Shown here piece after piece: positions 7,538 to 16,835 of a stretch of DNA of 44,068 bases. Where the stretch lies: assembly GCA_934101645.1 (NCBI GenBank), contig CAKORX010000008.1, positions 1 through 44,068 of the forward strand, read 5' to 3'. Below the pieces are notes generated by a model that saw only the letters and a program-made list of their open reading frames with translations, did no database searches and was not told where the DNA came from. This stretch comes from an uncultured Bacilli bacterium. Lineage in GTDB: Bacteria > Bacillota_I > Bacilli_A > RF39 > UBA660. A program made the translations under genes and the position numbers. Numbering within the stretch: the stretch's first letter is position 1; each line of letters starts with the position of its first letter.

Positions 7538-8592
7538 AATCTTTTAAATAATGATTTTTTATTACTTATGTTTTTAATTACTATACCAGCAAATAAAAGG
7601 ATTATTGCAGTTGCTGGATAAAACGCTCCGGTATTAGGATTTTTCTTGCCGGTTTCTTCTTTTTCGTTATTATTGGTATTAGTATTTTCATTTTCATTTT
7701 GTTTTTCATTTTCATTATTATTTTCATTACCTGTATTATTGTTTCCAGAAGTAGCAACCTTTATAATTTCACTTGGAGTTTCACTATTAAGAAATACTAC
7801 TTTATAATAATAAGTTTTACCTGGCTCTAAATTTGTGTCAGTTACTTCAGTTGTAGAACCATAAACATAATTTTTTTTGGCAATTTCTTCAAAACCATAT
7901 GTTTCATTTTCAGAACGATATACCATGTATTTTAATTTATTATTTTGAGAACTATCATCATGATTACTGTTAATAGTAAAGGTTATTGAGTTTTCTGCAA
8001 TATTTTTTGCTTTTATTGAGGGAACAAATGTTAGTTTAGGTAAACTAAAATCATTTACTAATTGATCTATTTTGTCTGAATCTAATGATAATTTGAATTC
8101 TCTTATTATTGCACCACTTATTGATCCACTTGAGGTATCATCGCCATAAGTAAATTCATACTCTTCAGTTTTAAATAAAATCCCATATTTATCATAATTA
8201 TTAAATATTTCTTCATCATAGTCCATTATAACATCGTCATATCCCATCGCGGTAAATGTTGATTGAATTGCAAGACTAATATTTAATATAGATAAAATAT
8301 CGGCAGTAAATCTTTCATCAGTATCACTAACTACAGAATCATTATCAATATAACTAATTGATTTACCATCATAATTATATGTAAATATCGGAGTAGTTTC
8401 ATCTTCAGTACTATAAACTAATAATTTTTGACTATTTGCATCATATTTTGCATTAACTCCAATGCCACTTTCTTGTGCTAACTGTCCATATAGTGAAGCA
8501 ATTGTTTCTATATCGTAAATTTTTGCATTTACACTACTAATAAAACATAATGATAAAACCCCAATCATAATTAAAGATAATATTTTTTTCAT
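7534..8592 (-). CDS. Secreted surface protein with fibronectin-III-like domain and NPNTG sorting signal
   Basis: I start the gene at MKKILSLIMIGVL (8592), because a signal peptide ending in SSVNA begins there; the longer ORF from 8694 has no such start. A novel N-terminal domain is followed by a fibronectin-type-III-like segment at about 235-300 (KYMVYRSENETYGFEEI, then PGKTYYYKVVF). A low-complexity Asn/Glu linker comes next. The C-terminus is a sorting signal: NPNTG, a hydrophobic stretch (TAIILLFAGIVI) and a basic tail (KKSLFKR). It is probably attached to the cell wall by a sortase, and one is encoded at 13411. The ligand is unknown. Confidence 0.82.
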   Translation of the reverse strand: MKKILSLIMIGVLSLCFISSVNAKIYDIETIASLYGQLAQESGIGVNAKYDANSQKLLVYSTEDETTPIFTYNYDGKSISYIDNDSVVSDTDERFTADILSILNISLAIQSTFTAMGYDDVIMDYDEEIFNNYDKYGILFKTEEYEFTYGDDTSSGSISGAIIREFKLSLDSDKIDQLVNDFSLPKLTFVPSIKAKNIAENSITFTINSNHDDSSQNNKLKYMVYRSENETYGFEEIAKKNYVYGSTTEVTDTNLEPGKTYYYKVVFLNSETPSEIIKVATSGNNNTGNENNNENEKQNENENTNTNNNEKEETGKKNPNTGAFYPATAIILLFAGIVIKNISNKKSLFKRL

Positions 8593-8777
8593 ATCTACCA
8601 CACTTTCTATTATCAATTTAACATAATGAAAATTTATAGTCCATACTAATATTTTTCCTTTACAATAAATCATGTCAATATATTTATTTGTCAATATTTC
8701 ATAAAAATATTAAAAAGTCTATAAAAAACTTAAAATTTATGATAATATTAAAAAGTATAATAGAGGGAAATGATATT

Positions 8778-10382
8778 ATGAAAAACAAGGTAAGTATATA
8801 TTCGAGTATCGCAATAGTAATATTAATTGTGGTTGTAACATCTGCTGCTTTTGCTTTCTTTGGTTCATTTAGTGAAAACTTAAATGGCAATGTAGCCGTA
8901 AATATTCAAACAGTTTCGCCTGGGGAATCATCACTTGTTTCAAGTAGTGCTGTTTTAAATTTACAAGTACCTGCGGCAAATATGAGTTCCTTAGTTTCAA
9001 ATAATGTTACTGCGGCTGCAGAAAGTAGTGCAACTATGAATGTAACTTTAACCGGAGAAACAGGTGTTAGTACAAGATGTACATATGATATAGTATTTGA
9101 ATATAGTATAAATTCAAATATTTATGGTCAAAGTCCAACGACTAAAACAAGTAATGCAAATAAAGAAATAACTTTTGAGGTGGAGGGCCCGACAGGAACT
9201 TCGAATCCTTTTGGAGCAGAAACAAATATTGATTATGACACATCAAAAGGATGGATAGCTAAAACTAGTACAACAGGTGCAAAAATAAAACTTGCAACTG
9301 GTGCAAGAATAACAAATAATGGTGGTACTTCAAACAATCAAAGTTGGAAAGTTACCGCAAGATACTATAATTTAGAAGTATCACAAGACCAGCTTATTGG
9401 TAAGAATTTTGCTGGAAAAATATATGCAGAAAATCCAGTTTGTGAAGGTGTAACACCAGATGCCGAAGACTTTATAAAAAATATAGCTGCTGAAGGTGAA
9501 AAAACATCAAGTCAAGATACATCTACAAAATATATTGTTGCAAATGAGAACGGTTATAGATACGAAGGCAAAGATCCAGATAATTATATATGTTTAGATA
9601 ATAATTCATCTGGTACATGTGCTGAAGATAATACATTTAGAATAATTGGTGTATTTGATGAAAAGGTTGGAACAAGCGAAACAAACGCAAAACTTCAGCC
9701 AGTAATAAGGATAATTAAATCTACAAATTACACATCAAGTGGTATAGTATGGGATACAAATAGAAAGAATAATTGGAATAATTCATCACTTAAGGCTCTA
9801 TTAAATGGAACATATTTAACAAGCTTAAATAGTTATAATCATATTGATAAAGTACTAAGTACAAGATGGTCATTAAATTCACTAGACCTTAGTACAGGAA
9901 AATATAATGAATATTGGCCACAAGCCCAAATATTTAATAATAGCGAAAAATATGGCGTTGTTTATGAGGGGAATCCAACATATACATATGCAAAAGTAGG
10001 ATTAATGTATCCAAGCGATTATATGTATGGAGTAATGGCAAACGATTGTGATAGAAGTGTGGTAAGCTGGGCAAATGATGATACAGTTCCAAGTTATGTA
10101 AATACGGAAAAGTGTTCAACACAAAATTGGTTATATAATAAAAAATTTGATAAAACATTTTGGGACAATGTTTCTGGCAATGATTATTCGGCTGGACTCG
10201 AATGGACTCTTTCGCCGGGTTCTCTTAATGGCAGCAGCGCTTTCGATGTCAGTTCGGATGGCAACGGCGGCGGCGACATCTTCGTCGGCAGTCTTGGCTC
10301 GGTCCGTCCGCTCTTGAATCTGGATACTAGCATTGAACTTATTGGAAGTGGAAGTTTAAGCAATCCGTATAGAATTAAATAA
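8778..10382 (+). CDS. Membrane-anchored surface protein with GC-rich DUF6273-like C-terminus
   Basis: The start is ATG 8778, after AGAGGG, not the upstream ORF start: from there the protein begins with a clear signal anchor (YSSIAIVILIVVVTSAAFAF). About 534 residues follow, with Ser/Thr-rich beta segments and a module containing YICLDNNSSGTC and TFRIIGVFDE. The C-terminus (about 470-534) reads EWTLSPGSLNGSSAF, then GSVRPLLNL. This matches the W..SP...VRP layout of DUF6273/C-type-lectin-like modules, as in the protein at 110. The cassette at 10191-10320 is 59% GC by my count and starkly different from the rest of the gene. It is probably surface displayed, with an unknown ligand. Confidence 0.82.
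   Translation: MKNKVSIYSSIAIVILIVVVTSAAFAFFGSFSENLNGNVAVNIQTVSPGESSLVSSSAVLNLQVPAANMSSLVSNNVTAAAESSATMNVTLTGETGVSTRCTYDIVFEYSINSNIYGQSPTTKTSNANKEITFEVEGPTGTSNPFGAETNIDYDTSKGWIAKTSTTGAKIKLATGARITNNGGTSNNQSWKVTARYYNLEVSQDQLIGKNFAGKIYAENPVCEGVTPDAEDFIKNIAAEGEKTSSQDTSTKYIVANENGYRYEGKDPDNYICLDNNSSGTCAEDNTFRIIGVFDEKVGTSETNAKLQPVIRIIKSTNYTSSGIVWDTNRKNNWNNSSLKALLNGTYLTSLNSYNHIDKVLSTRWSLNSLDLSTGKYNEYWPQAQIFNNSEKYGVVYEGNPTYTYAKVGLMYPSDYMYGVMANDCDRSVVSWANDDTVPSYVNTEKCSTQNWLYNKKFDKTFWDNVSGNDYSAGLEWTLSPGSLNGSSAFDVSSDGNGGGDIFVGSLGSVRPLLNLDTSIELIGSGSLSNPYRIK
10230..10313 (+). other. GC-rich, NNC-biased codon block: candidate hypervariable cassette
   Basis: In these 28 codons 18 end in C, whereas flanking codons nearly all end in A or T. 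The block codes for the variable-looking middle of the module, from GSSAF through VRPL. An excess of NNC codons is what adenine-directed mutagenesis of AAC codons in a diversity-generating retroelement produces. Transfer from a GC-rich donor would also explain it. No template repeat or reverse transcriptase is present in the window. Confidence 0.45.
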
Positions 10383-10397
10383 AGTTGGGTTTTGTAA

Positions 10398-10426
10398 TTG
10401 ACACAAATTTAAATTTATTATATTAT
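10398..10426 (+). promoter_or_regulatory. Promoter TTGACA-17-TATTAT
   Basis: TTGACA (10398-10403) and TATTAT (10421-10426) are 17 nt apart and lie 41 nt upstream of the ATG at 10467. This suggests the small InlB-repeat gene has its own housekeeping-sigma promoter. Confidence 0.65.
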
Positions 10427-10466
10427 TTTAATAGAGAATAAAAAATAGAAAAAGGGTGAACTAGTA

Positions 10467-10763
10467 ATGAAAGCATACAAATTTACATATATATTTTTGT
10501 TAGTAATGATTGCTACATTAGCCTCTTTTTTGATTCTATGGTGTACTAAAACTTATGTAGTAAACTTTGATACTGATGGAGCACAAAAATATGATGTTGT
10601 GCTTGTAAGACCTGCTCAAAAGGTTAAATTTCCTTCAGCACCTGTTAAAGAGGGATATATTTTTGAGGGCTGGTATTTAAATGATAAATATTTTGATGAA
10701 GATACCTTGGTTTATGAAAATATTACTTTAAAAGCCAAGTGGAAAAGTGTTTTAGAACAATAA
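10467..10763 (+). CDS. Short membrane-anchored protein with one InlB B-repeat
   Basis: This 98-residue protein has one N-terminal membrane segment (FLLVMIATLASFLILW). A single InlB/Flg_new B-repeat follows: a VVNFDTDG strand, PAQKVKFPSAPVKEGY, then FEGWYLN and LKAKWKS. B-repeats form small beta folds in surface proteins. One isolated repeat on a membrane anchor is unusually small. The ATG follows AAAGGGTGAAC. A bidirectional terminator separates it from the convergent mutase gene. Confidence 0.85.
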   Translation: MKAYKFTYIFLLVMIATLASFLILWCTKTYVVNFDTDGAQKYDVVLVRPAQKVKFPSAPVKEGYIFEGWYLNDKYFDEDTLVYENITLKAKWKSVLEQ

Positions 10764-10767
10764 AAAA

Positions 10768-10796
10768 ATCATTAGTTTAATTCTAATGATATTTTT
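10768..10796. terminator. Bidirectional terminator between convergent genes
   Basis: ATCATTAG (10768-10775) pairs with CTAATGAT (10783-10790). T tracts follow on both strands (plus 10791-10798; the A run at 10762-10768 serves the minus strand). It overlaps the stop of the phosphohexomutase gene. Confidence 0.85.
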
Positions 10797-12130
10797 TTGA
10801 TTAAATCTAAGTATTTTTGTTTTTCTTCTTCTAAAGACTTTTCATCTTTTCTTTCGAATCTTACAGTTAAAACTGGACCTGTATTACTTTGCCTTATTAA
10901 AGTAAAACCATCTTCGTAGTCAATTCTTACTCCATCAATATGATTATATTTAATATTTTGACTATCTAAATATTCTTTAATTTTTTCAATTATTAATGAT
11001 TTGGTTTCTTCTTTAACTTCTATTTTTATTTCTGGTGTATGATAATATTTTGGAATATCTTTAAGTAGGGAAGATAAAGGAACTTCAATTTTACTTAACA
11101 TCTCAATTATTCTTAGAGCATTATATATTCCGTCATCTGTGCCAATCCATTTATCAGTAAACCATAAATGTCCTGAAAATTCTCCACCAAAATCTAATTT
11201 TTCTTCATTAATTTTCAAATTCATGTAGGAATTTCCTGTACGATATACTTCACATGGAAGATTAATTTTATTCATTTCATCAAGCATTGCTTTAGAACAT
11301 TTTACATCCATTATTGCATGTCTATTTTTTAGGGTTGGGTTTAAATATTTATAAATTACTATCATTAAGTTATCAATCGTAATAAAATTACCTTTATCAT
11401 CTACGACGCCAACTCTATCTGCATCACCATCAATACCTAAACCGATTTCATAGTGATTATTATTAATTTCATCTTTTAACATTTGCATATTTTCTTCGAC
11501 TGAAGGATCTGGATGATGAACTGGAAAGTTTCCATCACTTATACCATTTATAATTTTGTAATCAATATTAAATTCTTTTAATACTCTTTCAAGTATAATT
11601 GAACCAGTTCCGTTTGCTGGATCAAATACAGCTTTAATGTTTTTATTTCCTAAATCAATACTTTCTTTAATAGCATTTATATAACTTTCAAAGTTATCAT
11701 CATATTTTTGATAACTTCCATTTTCATCTTTGAAAATTCCTTTTAAAGTAAAATCTCTAAAATCATAAATTTCTTTACCACATGCATTTCCTTTAATACT
11801 AAATGATATTTTAAAACCATTATATTCTTTTGGATTATGTGATGCTGTTATCATAATACCATTTTCAATACCAAGTTTTTTCTTATAAAAATAGTATATT
11901 GGAGTTGTACAAAGTCCAAGATCAATAATATCTGCACCTGCTGATATTAGACCATTAATTAAACTTTCATGTAATGATGGAGATGATAGTCTATTATCAT
12001 GCCCAATAATAACTTTTTTGCTTTTTATATAGCTAGCAAAGCTTTTTCCAAATGTAAAAGCATCATCTTCATTTAAATCTGTTGGATAAATTGCTCTTAC
12101 ATCATATTCTCTAAAAATAAAACTTTTCAT
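10772..12130 (-). CDS. Phosphomannomutase/phosphoglucomutase
   Basis: This enzyme of the alpha-D-phosphohexomutase family interconverts hexose 1- and 6-phosphates and so feeds sugar-nucleotide synthesis for envelope glycans. The phosphoserine loop TASHNPKEYNGFK is at about residue 95. The metal-binding loop GDADRVG is at about 236, and the sugar-binding GGEFSGH at about 315. The C-terminal phosphate-binding part contains IRQSNTGPVLTVRFE. At 452 residues it is full length. ATG 12130 follows GGTGATATA. It stands alone; ManB-like or Pgm-like specificity cannot be told from sequence by eye. Confidence 0.92.
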   Translation of the reverse strand: MKSFIFREYDVRAIYPTDLNEDDAFTFGKSFASYIKSKKVIIGHDNRLSSPSLHESLINGLISAGADIIDLGLCTTPIYYFYKKKLGIENGIMITASHNPKEYNGFKISFSIKGNACGKEIYDFRDFTLKGIFKDENGSYQKYDDNFESYINAIKESIDLGNKNIKAVFDPANGTGSIILERVLKEFNIDYKIINGISDGNFPVHHPDPSVEENMQMLKDEINNNHYEIGLGIDGDADRVGVVDDKGNFITIDNLMIVIYKYLNPTLKNRHAIMDVKCSKAMLDEMNKINLPCEVYRTGNSYMNLKINEEKLDFGGEFSGHLWFTDKWIGTDDGIYNALRIIEMLSKIEVPLSSLLKDIPKYYHTPEIKIEVKEETKSLIIEKIKEYLDSQNIKYNHIDGVRIDYEDGFTLIRQSNTGPVLTVRFERKDEKSLEEEKQKYLDLIKKISLELN

Positions 12131-12290
12131 TATATCACCATATTCATTGTATCAAATAATTAAATAATAGTCCAATTTAATATTTTATATTTACTTTTAT
12201 ATTTATTTTTGTTATAGTTTAATTGCTCGTAAAAATATTTTATTTTTTATGGGCTTTTTTATTGGATAAAATTACATTAGAAAGGGAATA

Positions 12291-13433
12291 ATGAAAAAAA
12301 TATTTTTTATATTAGCTTTTTTTGTAATTAATATAAATGTAAATGCGTTAACTGTAACAAGAGGTAATTTAGATAGAAACATTTGCTCAAATGATGGAGA
12401 AATATATCCGATGTACTTTGCAAATATCCAAGGTAGGGAAACATATCTTTTAAAACCGAGTAAAAGTAAAGGAGTAGATACTGACAAGTATTATAATATT
12501 CCATTTGAAAGCACATCTTTTCCAAATGAACTAAGAGATTATTATTTTGCTTTTATTTATTTTGAAAAGTATTTTAGTAATTCACAAATTTATCATGCTC
12601 TTACGCAAAGACTAATTTGGGATTATTTATATCCTGAAAAAGAATATAAATTTTGTAGGGATGATAAAACTATTTATTCATTTCATGAAGAAGAATATCA
12701 AAATGTAAAAGAAATGATGCAAAGTGTAATCGCTGGCCCAGATTTTTTTAATAAAAAAAATGTGCAGATTTCAAATCTTACTAAAGAATATAAATTTACT
12801 TATTTTTCTAAGTATTATATTTTTGATAATGATAATTTAGATGCTTATATAGATAATGATACTTTATATGTTAAGGGAAAACCTGGTAAGTACACAATTA
12901 AATTTAAGAAAAATGAAATTAAATATCCATTATATTTATTTAATAATATGATGACAGATGGCGAAAATTATTTGTTTAGTACTCATAGTCAAAATGATGT
13001 AACTTATGAAATGAATGTTAAAATTATTGATAATAATGTTAGCGTGTCATTATATGATAACGATGAAATTTTATATGATGAGTGTATTTATTATAATGAT
13101 GAAAAATATTGCTCTAATGAAAATGGAATTATTAATATTTCAAATATAGAAAATGATGAGTATAATTTGACTTATAAAGAAAGTGATAAATATATGGGGA
13201 AAATTATAACTAGTAAACTTTCTGGAACAAATGATACTATTAAAATAAATTTAATAAGAAAGCATAATAATGATCTATCTAAAAATGAAACAAATGAAGA
13301 TAATTTTTATGATGATAATACTTCATATGAAAAAGAAATTACCTTTGAAAATACTCTTGCGATAAGCTATATACCATTTATTATTATATTACTTGTTTTC
13401 GGAGCCATTTTTGTTAAAAAGAAAAAATCTTAG
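12291..13433 (+). CDS. Secreted surface protein resembling a thioester-domain adhesin, Cys apparently lost
   Basis: The signal peptide is MKKIFFILAFFVININVNA and a C-terminal anchor is IPFIIILLVFGAIF followed by KKKKS. The N-terminal part resembles Cys-Gln thioester surface domains. TQRLIW (Gln106) fits the family's TQxxIW motif, but GRETYLLKPS has Leu where the family usually has YCIEPG. If the alignment holds, the thioester cannot form. A beta domain with LYVKGKPGKYTIKF and a Cna-like segment (YNLTYKES) follow. No LPXTG-like motif is clear ahead of the anchor (FENTLA only). The sortase gene overlaps its 3' end, so the two are coupled. The family call is tentative. Confidence 0.72.
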   Translation: MKKIFFILAFFVININVNALTVTRGNLDRNICSNDGEIYPMYFANIQGRETYLLKPSKSKGVDTDKYYNIPFESTSFPNELRDYYFAFIYFEKYFSNSQIYHALTQRLIWDYLYPEKEYKFCRDDKTIYSFHEEEYQNVKEMMQSVIAGPDFFNKKNVQISNLTKEYKFTYFSKYYIFDNDNLDAYIDNDTLYVKGKPGKYTIKFKKNEIKYPLYLFNNMMTDGENYLFSTHSQNDVTYEMNVKIIDNNVSVSLYDNDEILYDECIYYNDEKYCSNENGIINISNIENDEYNLTYKESDKYMGKIITSKLSGTNDTIKINLIRKHNNDLSKNETNEDNFYDDNTSYEKEITFENTLAISYIPFIIILLVFGAIFVKKKKS

Positions 13434-13902
13434 AATATTAATTTTAGTATTTTTAATATTTATTTTAAACACTAATAAAGTAATAATTACTAATTCTCAT
13501 AATTTTTTATTTGATAATTATGAATATTATAATACTTTTAAACTTTTAATACCTAAAATCGGCTTTTCAAAATCATTTAATAAATATTCTACTTTAGATG
13601 AGAATATTAAACTTCATGAAGAGTCCGTTTTACCTAATAAAGAAAATAGCACAATTATTATTTTAGGCCATTCAGGTTATACCCATAATGCATTTTTTAA
13701 TGATTTAAGTTTACTTGGAGTTGGAGATAATATTAATTTTTATTATGCAAATAAATTATATTTTTACAAAGTTCAAAGTATTGAATATATTGATAAAGGT
13801 TATCCATACAAAGTTAAATTTAATGAAAATAATTTATATTTAATTACATGTAGTTTGAATGATTTTAGTAAGCAAATCGTCATAAACTCAAAAAAAATTT
13901 AA
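13411..13902 (+). CDS. Sortase-like transpeptidase with atypical active site
   Basis: The ORF can open at TTG 13393, but TTG 13411 follows GGAG (13401-13404) at a proper distance, giving 163 residues. There is one N-terminal membrane segment (ILILVFLIFIL). The sortase core is recognisable: His87 in IILGHSGYTH, GVGDNINFYY, and Cys147 in LITCSLND. The catalytic Arg, normally a few residues after the Cys strand (KRLV type), is replaced: the sequence reads SKQIVI, with Lys154-Gln155. Activity may be lowered or lost. It overlaps the preceding surface-protein gene by 23 nt, so that protein is the likely substrate; the NPNTG protein at 7534 is another candidate. Confidence 0.8.
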   Translation: MLKRKNLRILILVFLIFILNTNKVIITNSHNFLFDNYEYYNTFKLLIPKIGFSKSFNKYSTLDENIKLHEESVLPNKENSTIIILGHSGYTHNAFFNDLSLLGVGDNINFYYANKLYFYKVQSIEYIDKGYPYKVKFNENNLYLITCSLNDFSKQIVINSKKI

Positions 13903-13919
13903 ATTTTTTGAGTTTTTTT
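13884..13919 (+). terminator. Terminator after the sortase gene
   Basis: AAACTCAAAAAA (13884-13895) pairs with TTTTTTGAGTTT (13904-13915) and is followed by a T run to 13919. The stem begins inside the last codons of the sortase gene. Confidence 0.8.
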
Positions 13920-13978
13920 GCATAAAAAAAAGGAAAAAGGCATGTTTTCGGTAATAAGTATAAGTGTAGGGGATAAAT

Positions 13979-15748
13979 ATGAAGTATATTAGTGAAGAAG
14001 AACTTAATAGAATTAGAACAAATGCTAATATTGTAGATATTATTTCTAGCTATGGAATTAAACTTACTAAAACGGGTAAAGATAATTATTTATGTTTGTG
14101 CCCATTTCATGATGATCATAATCCAAATATGATCGTGTCAGAAAAAAAACAAATATATAAATGTTTTGGTGGTTGTGGAGCTGGAGGTAATGTTTTTAAA
14201 TTTGTTCAAGATATAGAAAATATTTCATTTGTCGAGGCAGTTAAGATTGTTGCTGAAAAATCTGGACAGTCGTTTAATTTTGATGTTTCTGGATATAAAA
14301 TGGAAAACAATAAATTTAAAGATGAATATAAACTGATGGATTTATCATTAAAGTTTTTCCAAAATAATCTTGCTTCAGCAGATGGAGTTAAAGCAATTGA
14401 ATATTTAAATGGCAGAGGTATAAATGATGAAATAATTAGTACCTTTAGTATTGGCCTTGCCACAAACGAAAATAGTTTAAAAGCTTTTTTTGAAAAAAAA
14501 GATGTTGATTTAGAACTTGCTTATAACTTGGGACTTTTAAATAAAGTTGGTATAAATTATTATGATGTGTATTCTGATAGAATTATGATACCAATATATA
14601 ATTCTCAAGGCTATTTATGTGGATATACTGGAAGATGCTATTTAAAAGATGAAAAGAATAAATATATAAATACTAAAGAAACCATTATTTATAAAAAAAG
14701 TGAAATATTATTTAATTATTATAATGCTAAAGAAGAAATTAATAAATTGAAAGAAATAGTTTTAGTTGAAGGTAATATGGATGCAATAAGTTTGAGTGTT
14801 CAAGGAATAAAGAATGTTTGTGCACTTATGGGAGTTGTACTTTCTAATTTTCAAATAGAACTTATAAAGAAAACTAAAGCTAAGATAGTTTTAATGCTTG
14901 ATAGTGATAACGCTGGAGCTACCGCTACAATGAAAGTTGGAGACGTTCTATATCAAAGAGGCTTAAATGTTAATGTTGTAAGATTATCCGGATCTAAAGA
15001 TCCAGATGAATATATAAGAAAAAATGGACTTGAAGCTTTAAGAGAAAATATTAAAAATGCAAAGAAATATATTGATTTTAAAATTGATGCTTTAAAACAA
15101 AATTATAATTTATCTTCGGTAGAGGAACTTACTAATTATGTAAAAGAAATTATGAATTTTGTAGATGGAACTTCAGCGATTGAAAAAGAAGTTATTATAA
15201 ATAAATTAAGCGGTGAATATAATTTAGATAAAAACATCTTATTAAAAATGGTTAGTGATACTAAACCTGTAGAAAAAGTAAGTATTCCCGAGAAAAGTAC
15301 TCCAGTGGTTAAAACAATATATGATTTAGCAAGTAGTCAATTAATTTATGCAATGTTACTTCATAAAGAATATTATCAAATATACATGAATGAACTTGGC
15401 TATTTAAAAAATGTTAGCCAAAGGGAAACAGTATCTCTTATAGGGGAATATGAAGAAAAATATTTTGATATAGATATTGCAGGATTTATGGACTATGTGA
15501 TAAAATATCCATCAGTTTCTGATTATATAAATAAAATTTTGACAGATAATAATGCTGAGGATATTGATGAAAAAGAATTTATAAAAATACTAAAAAGGGT
15601 AACAAAATGTATTGATATGGATGATTTAAAAAGTTTAAAGCAAAAAATCTTTATTGAGCAAGATGAAAATGAAAAAATGAAATTGCTTGAAAGATTTTTA
15701 AAAATAAAGAAAGAAGTGGAAAAAAATGAAGGAAATAAAAACATTTAA
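13979..15748 (+). CDS. dnaG: DNA primase DnaG
   Basis: DnaG makes RNA primers at the replication fork with the DnaB-type helicase. The N-terminal CHC2 zinc finger is visible at about residues 36-70 (CPFHDDHNPNM and YKCFGGCGAGGN). The catalytic TOPRIM motifs are VEGNMDAIS (about 262) and MLDSDNAG (about 307). The C-terminal helicase-binding region (about 440-589) is Lys/Glu-rich and poorly conserved, as usual. Length 589 is typical. ATG 13979 follows AGGGGATAAAT. Its end overlaps rpoD by 23 nt, the classical primase-sigma arrangement. Confidence 0.97.
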   Translation: MKYISEEELNRIRTNANIVDIISSYGIKLTKTGKDNYLCLCPFHDDHNPNMIVSEKKQIYKCFGGCGAGGNVFKFVQDIENISFVEAVKIVAEKSGQSFNFDVSGYKMENNKFKDEYKLMDLSLKFFQNNLASADGVKAIEYLNGRGINDEIISTFSIGLATNENSLKAFFEKKDVDLELAYNLGLLNKVGINYYDVYSDRIMIPIYNSQGYLCGYTGRCYLKDEKNKYINTKETIIYKKSEILFNYYNAKEEINKLKEIVLVEGNMDAISLSVQGIKNVCALMGVVLSNFQIELIKKTKAKIVLMLDSDNAGATATMKVGDVLYQRGLNVNVVRLSGSKDPDEYIRKNGLEALRENIKNAKKYIDFKIDALKQNYNLSSVEELTNYVKEIMNFVDGTSAIEKEVIINKLSGEYNLDKNILLKMVSDTKPVEKVSIPEKSTPVVKTIYDLASSQLIYAMLLHKEYYQIYMNELGYLKNVSQRETVSLIGEYEEKYFDIDIAGFMDYVIKYPSVSDYINKILTDNNAEDIDEKEFIKILKRVTKCIDMDDLKSLKQKIFIEQDENEKMKLLERFLKIKKEVEKNEGNKNI

Positions 15749-16835
15749 AGAACGTGAAGAAGAACTAATTAAAGAAGGAGAAGAAAAAGGTTATATTACT
15801 TATGAGCAACTTGCAGATAAATTAAAAGGCCTTGATATTGATAATGATTTGCTTGATGAACTATATAATAAGTTATTAGAACATAATATTACTGTAGTAT
15901 CAGGTGATGATGTTGCTTCAAGTGGAGGAAATGTTTCTAAAGTATTAGAGGAAGCTAAAGAAGAAGAAATTATTTTAGATGATGAAGAAATAACTAAAGA
16001 TGTTAATATCAATGATCCTGTTAGAATGTATTTAAAAGAAATAGGACGTATTCCATTATTAACTCCAGATGAAGAACTTGCATTATCAGATAGAATTAAT
16101 AATAATGATGAAGAAGCTAAAAGAATTTTAGCCGAAAGTAATCTTCGTCTTGTTGTATCAATAGCTAAAAGATATGTTGGAAGAGGTTTATTATTTCTTG
16201 ATTTAATTCAAGAGGGAAATATTGGCCTTATGAAAGCCGTTGACAAATTTGACTCTAATAGGGGATACAAATTTTCAACTTATGCTACATGGTGGATAAG
16301 ACAAGCTATTACAAGAGCTTTAGCAGATCAAGCAAGAACTATCCGTGTACCAGTTCATATGGTTGAAACTATAAATAAAATGGTACGTGTACAAAGACAA
16401 CTTACTCTAGAACTTAATCGTGAACCAAGTGAAGAAGAACTTGCTAAAAAGATGAATATAAGTATTGATAAAGTAAGAGAAGTAATAAAAATCTCTCAGG
16501 ACCCAGTTTCTTTAGAAACTCCAATAGGTGAAGAAGATGATTCTCATTTAGGAGACTTTATTAAAGATGAAAGTTCTCTTTCTCCTGAAGAATATACGGA
16601 AAATGAGATTCTAAAAGAAGAAATTAATGAAGTACTTGAAAGCCTTCAAGCAAGAGAACAAGAAGTATTAAGACTAAGATTTGGTTTAAAAGATGGTACT
16701 TGCCATACTCTTGAAGAAGTTGGTAAAAAATTTAATGTTACAAGAGAAAGAATAAGACAAATTGAAGCTAAAGCTTTAAGAAAATTACGTCACCCATCTA
16801 GAGCAAAGAAATTAAAAGACTTTATGGAGGATTAA
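15726..16835 (+). CDS. rpoD: Primary RNA polymerase sigma factor RpoD (SigA)
   Basis: This is the housekeeping sigma-70 factor that directs polymerase to TTGACA/TATAAT promoters. It has a short acidic region 1, region 1.2 (DPVRMYLKEIGRIPLLT), and region 2 with NLRLVVSIAKRYVGRGL, DLIQEGNIGLMKAVDKF and YATWWIRQAITRA. Region 3 contains RVPVHMVETINK and region 4 FNVTRERIRQIEAKALRKL. At 369 residues it matches Bacillota SigA. The start lies inside dnaG and the stop overlaps the ATG of trmK. Confidence 0.97.
   Translation: MKEIKTFKEREEELIKEGEEKGYITYEQLADKLKGLDIDNDLLDELYNKLLEHNITVVSGDDVASSGGNVSKVLEEAKEEEIILDDEEITKDVNINDPVRMYLKEIGRIPLLTPDEELALSDRINNNDEEAKRILAESNLRLVVSIAKRYVGRGLLFLDLIQEGNIGLMKAVDKFDSNRGYKFSTYATWWIRQAITRALADQARTIRVPVHMVETINKMVRVQRQLTLELNREPSEEELAKKMNISIDKVREVIKISQDPVSLETPIGEEDDSHLGDFIKDESSLSPEEYTENEILKEEINEVLESLQAREQEVLRLRFGLKDGTCHTLEEVGKKFNVTRERIRQIEAKALRKLRHPSRAKKLKDFMED

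Noticed and set aside
9181..9215. tRNA-like TTCGAATCC stretch
   Set aside because: It lies within the surface-protein gene and no cloverleaf stems flank it; no tRNA or rRNA was found in the window.
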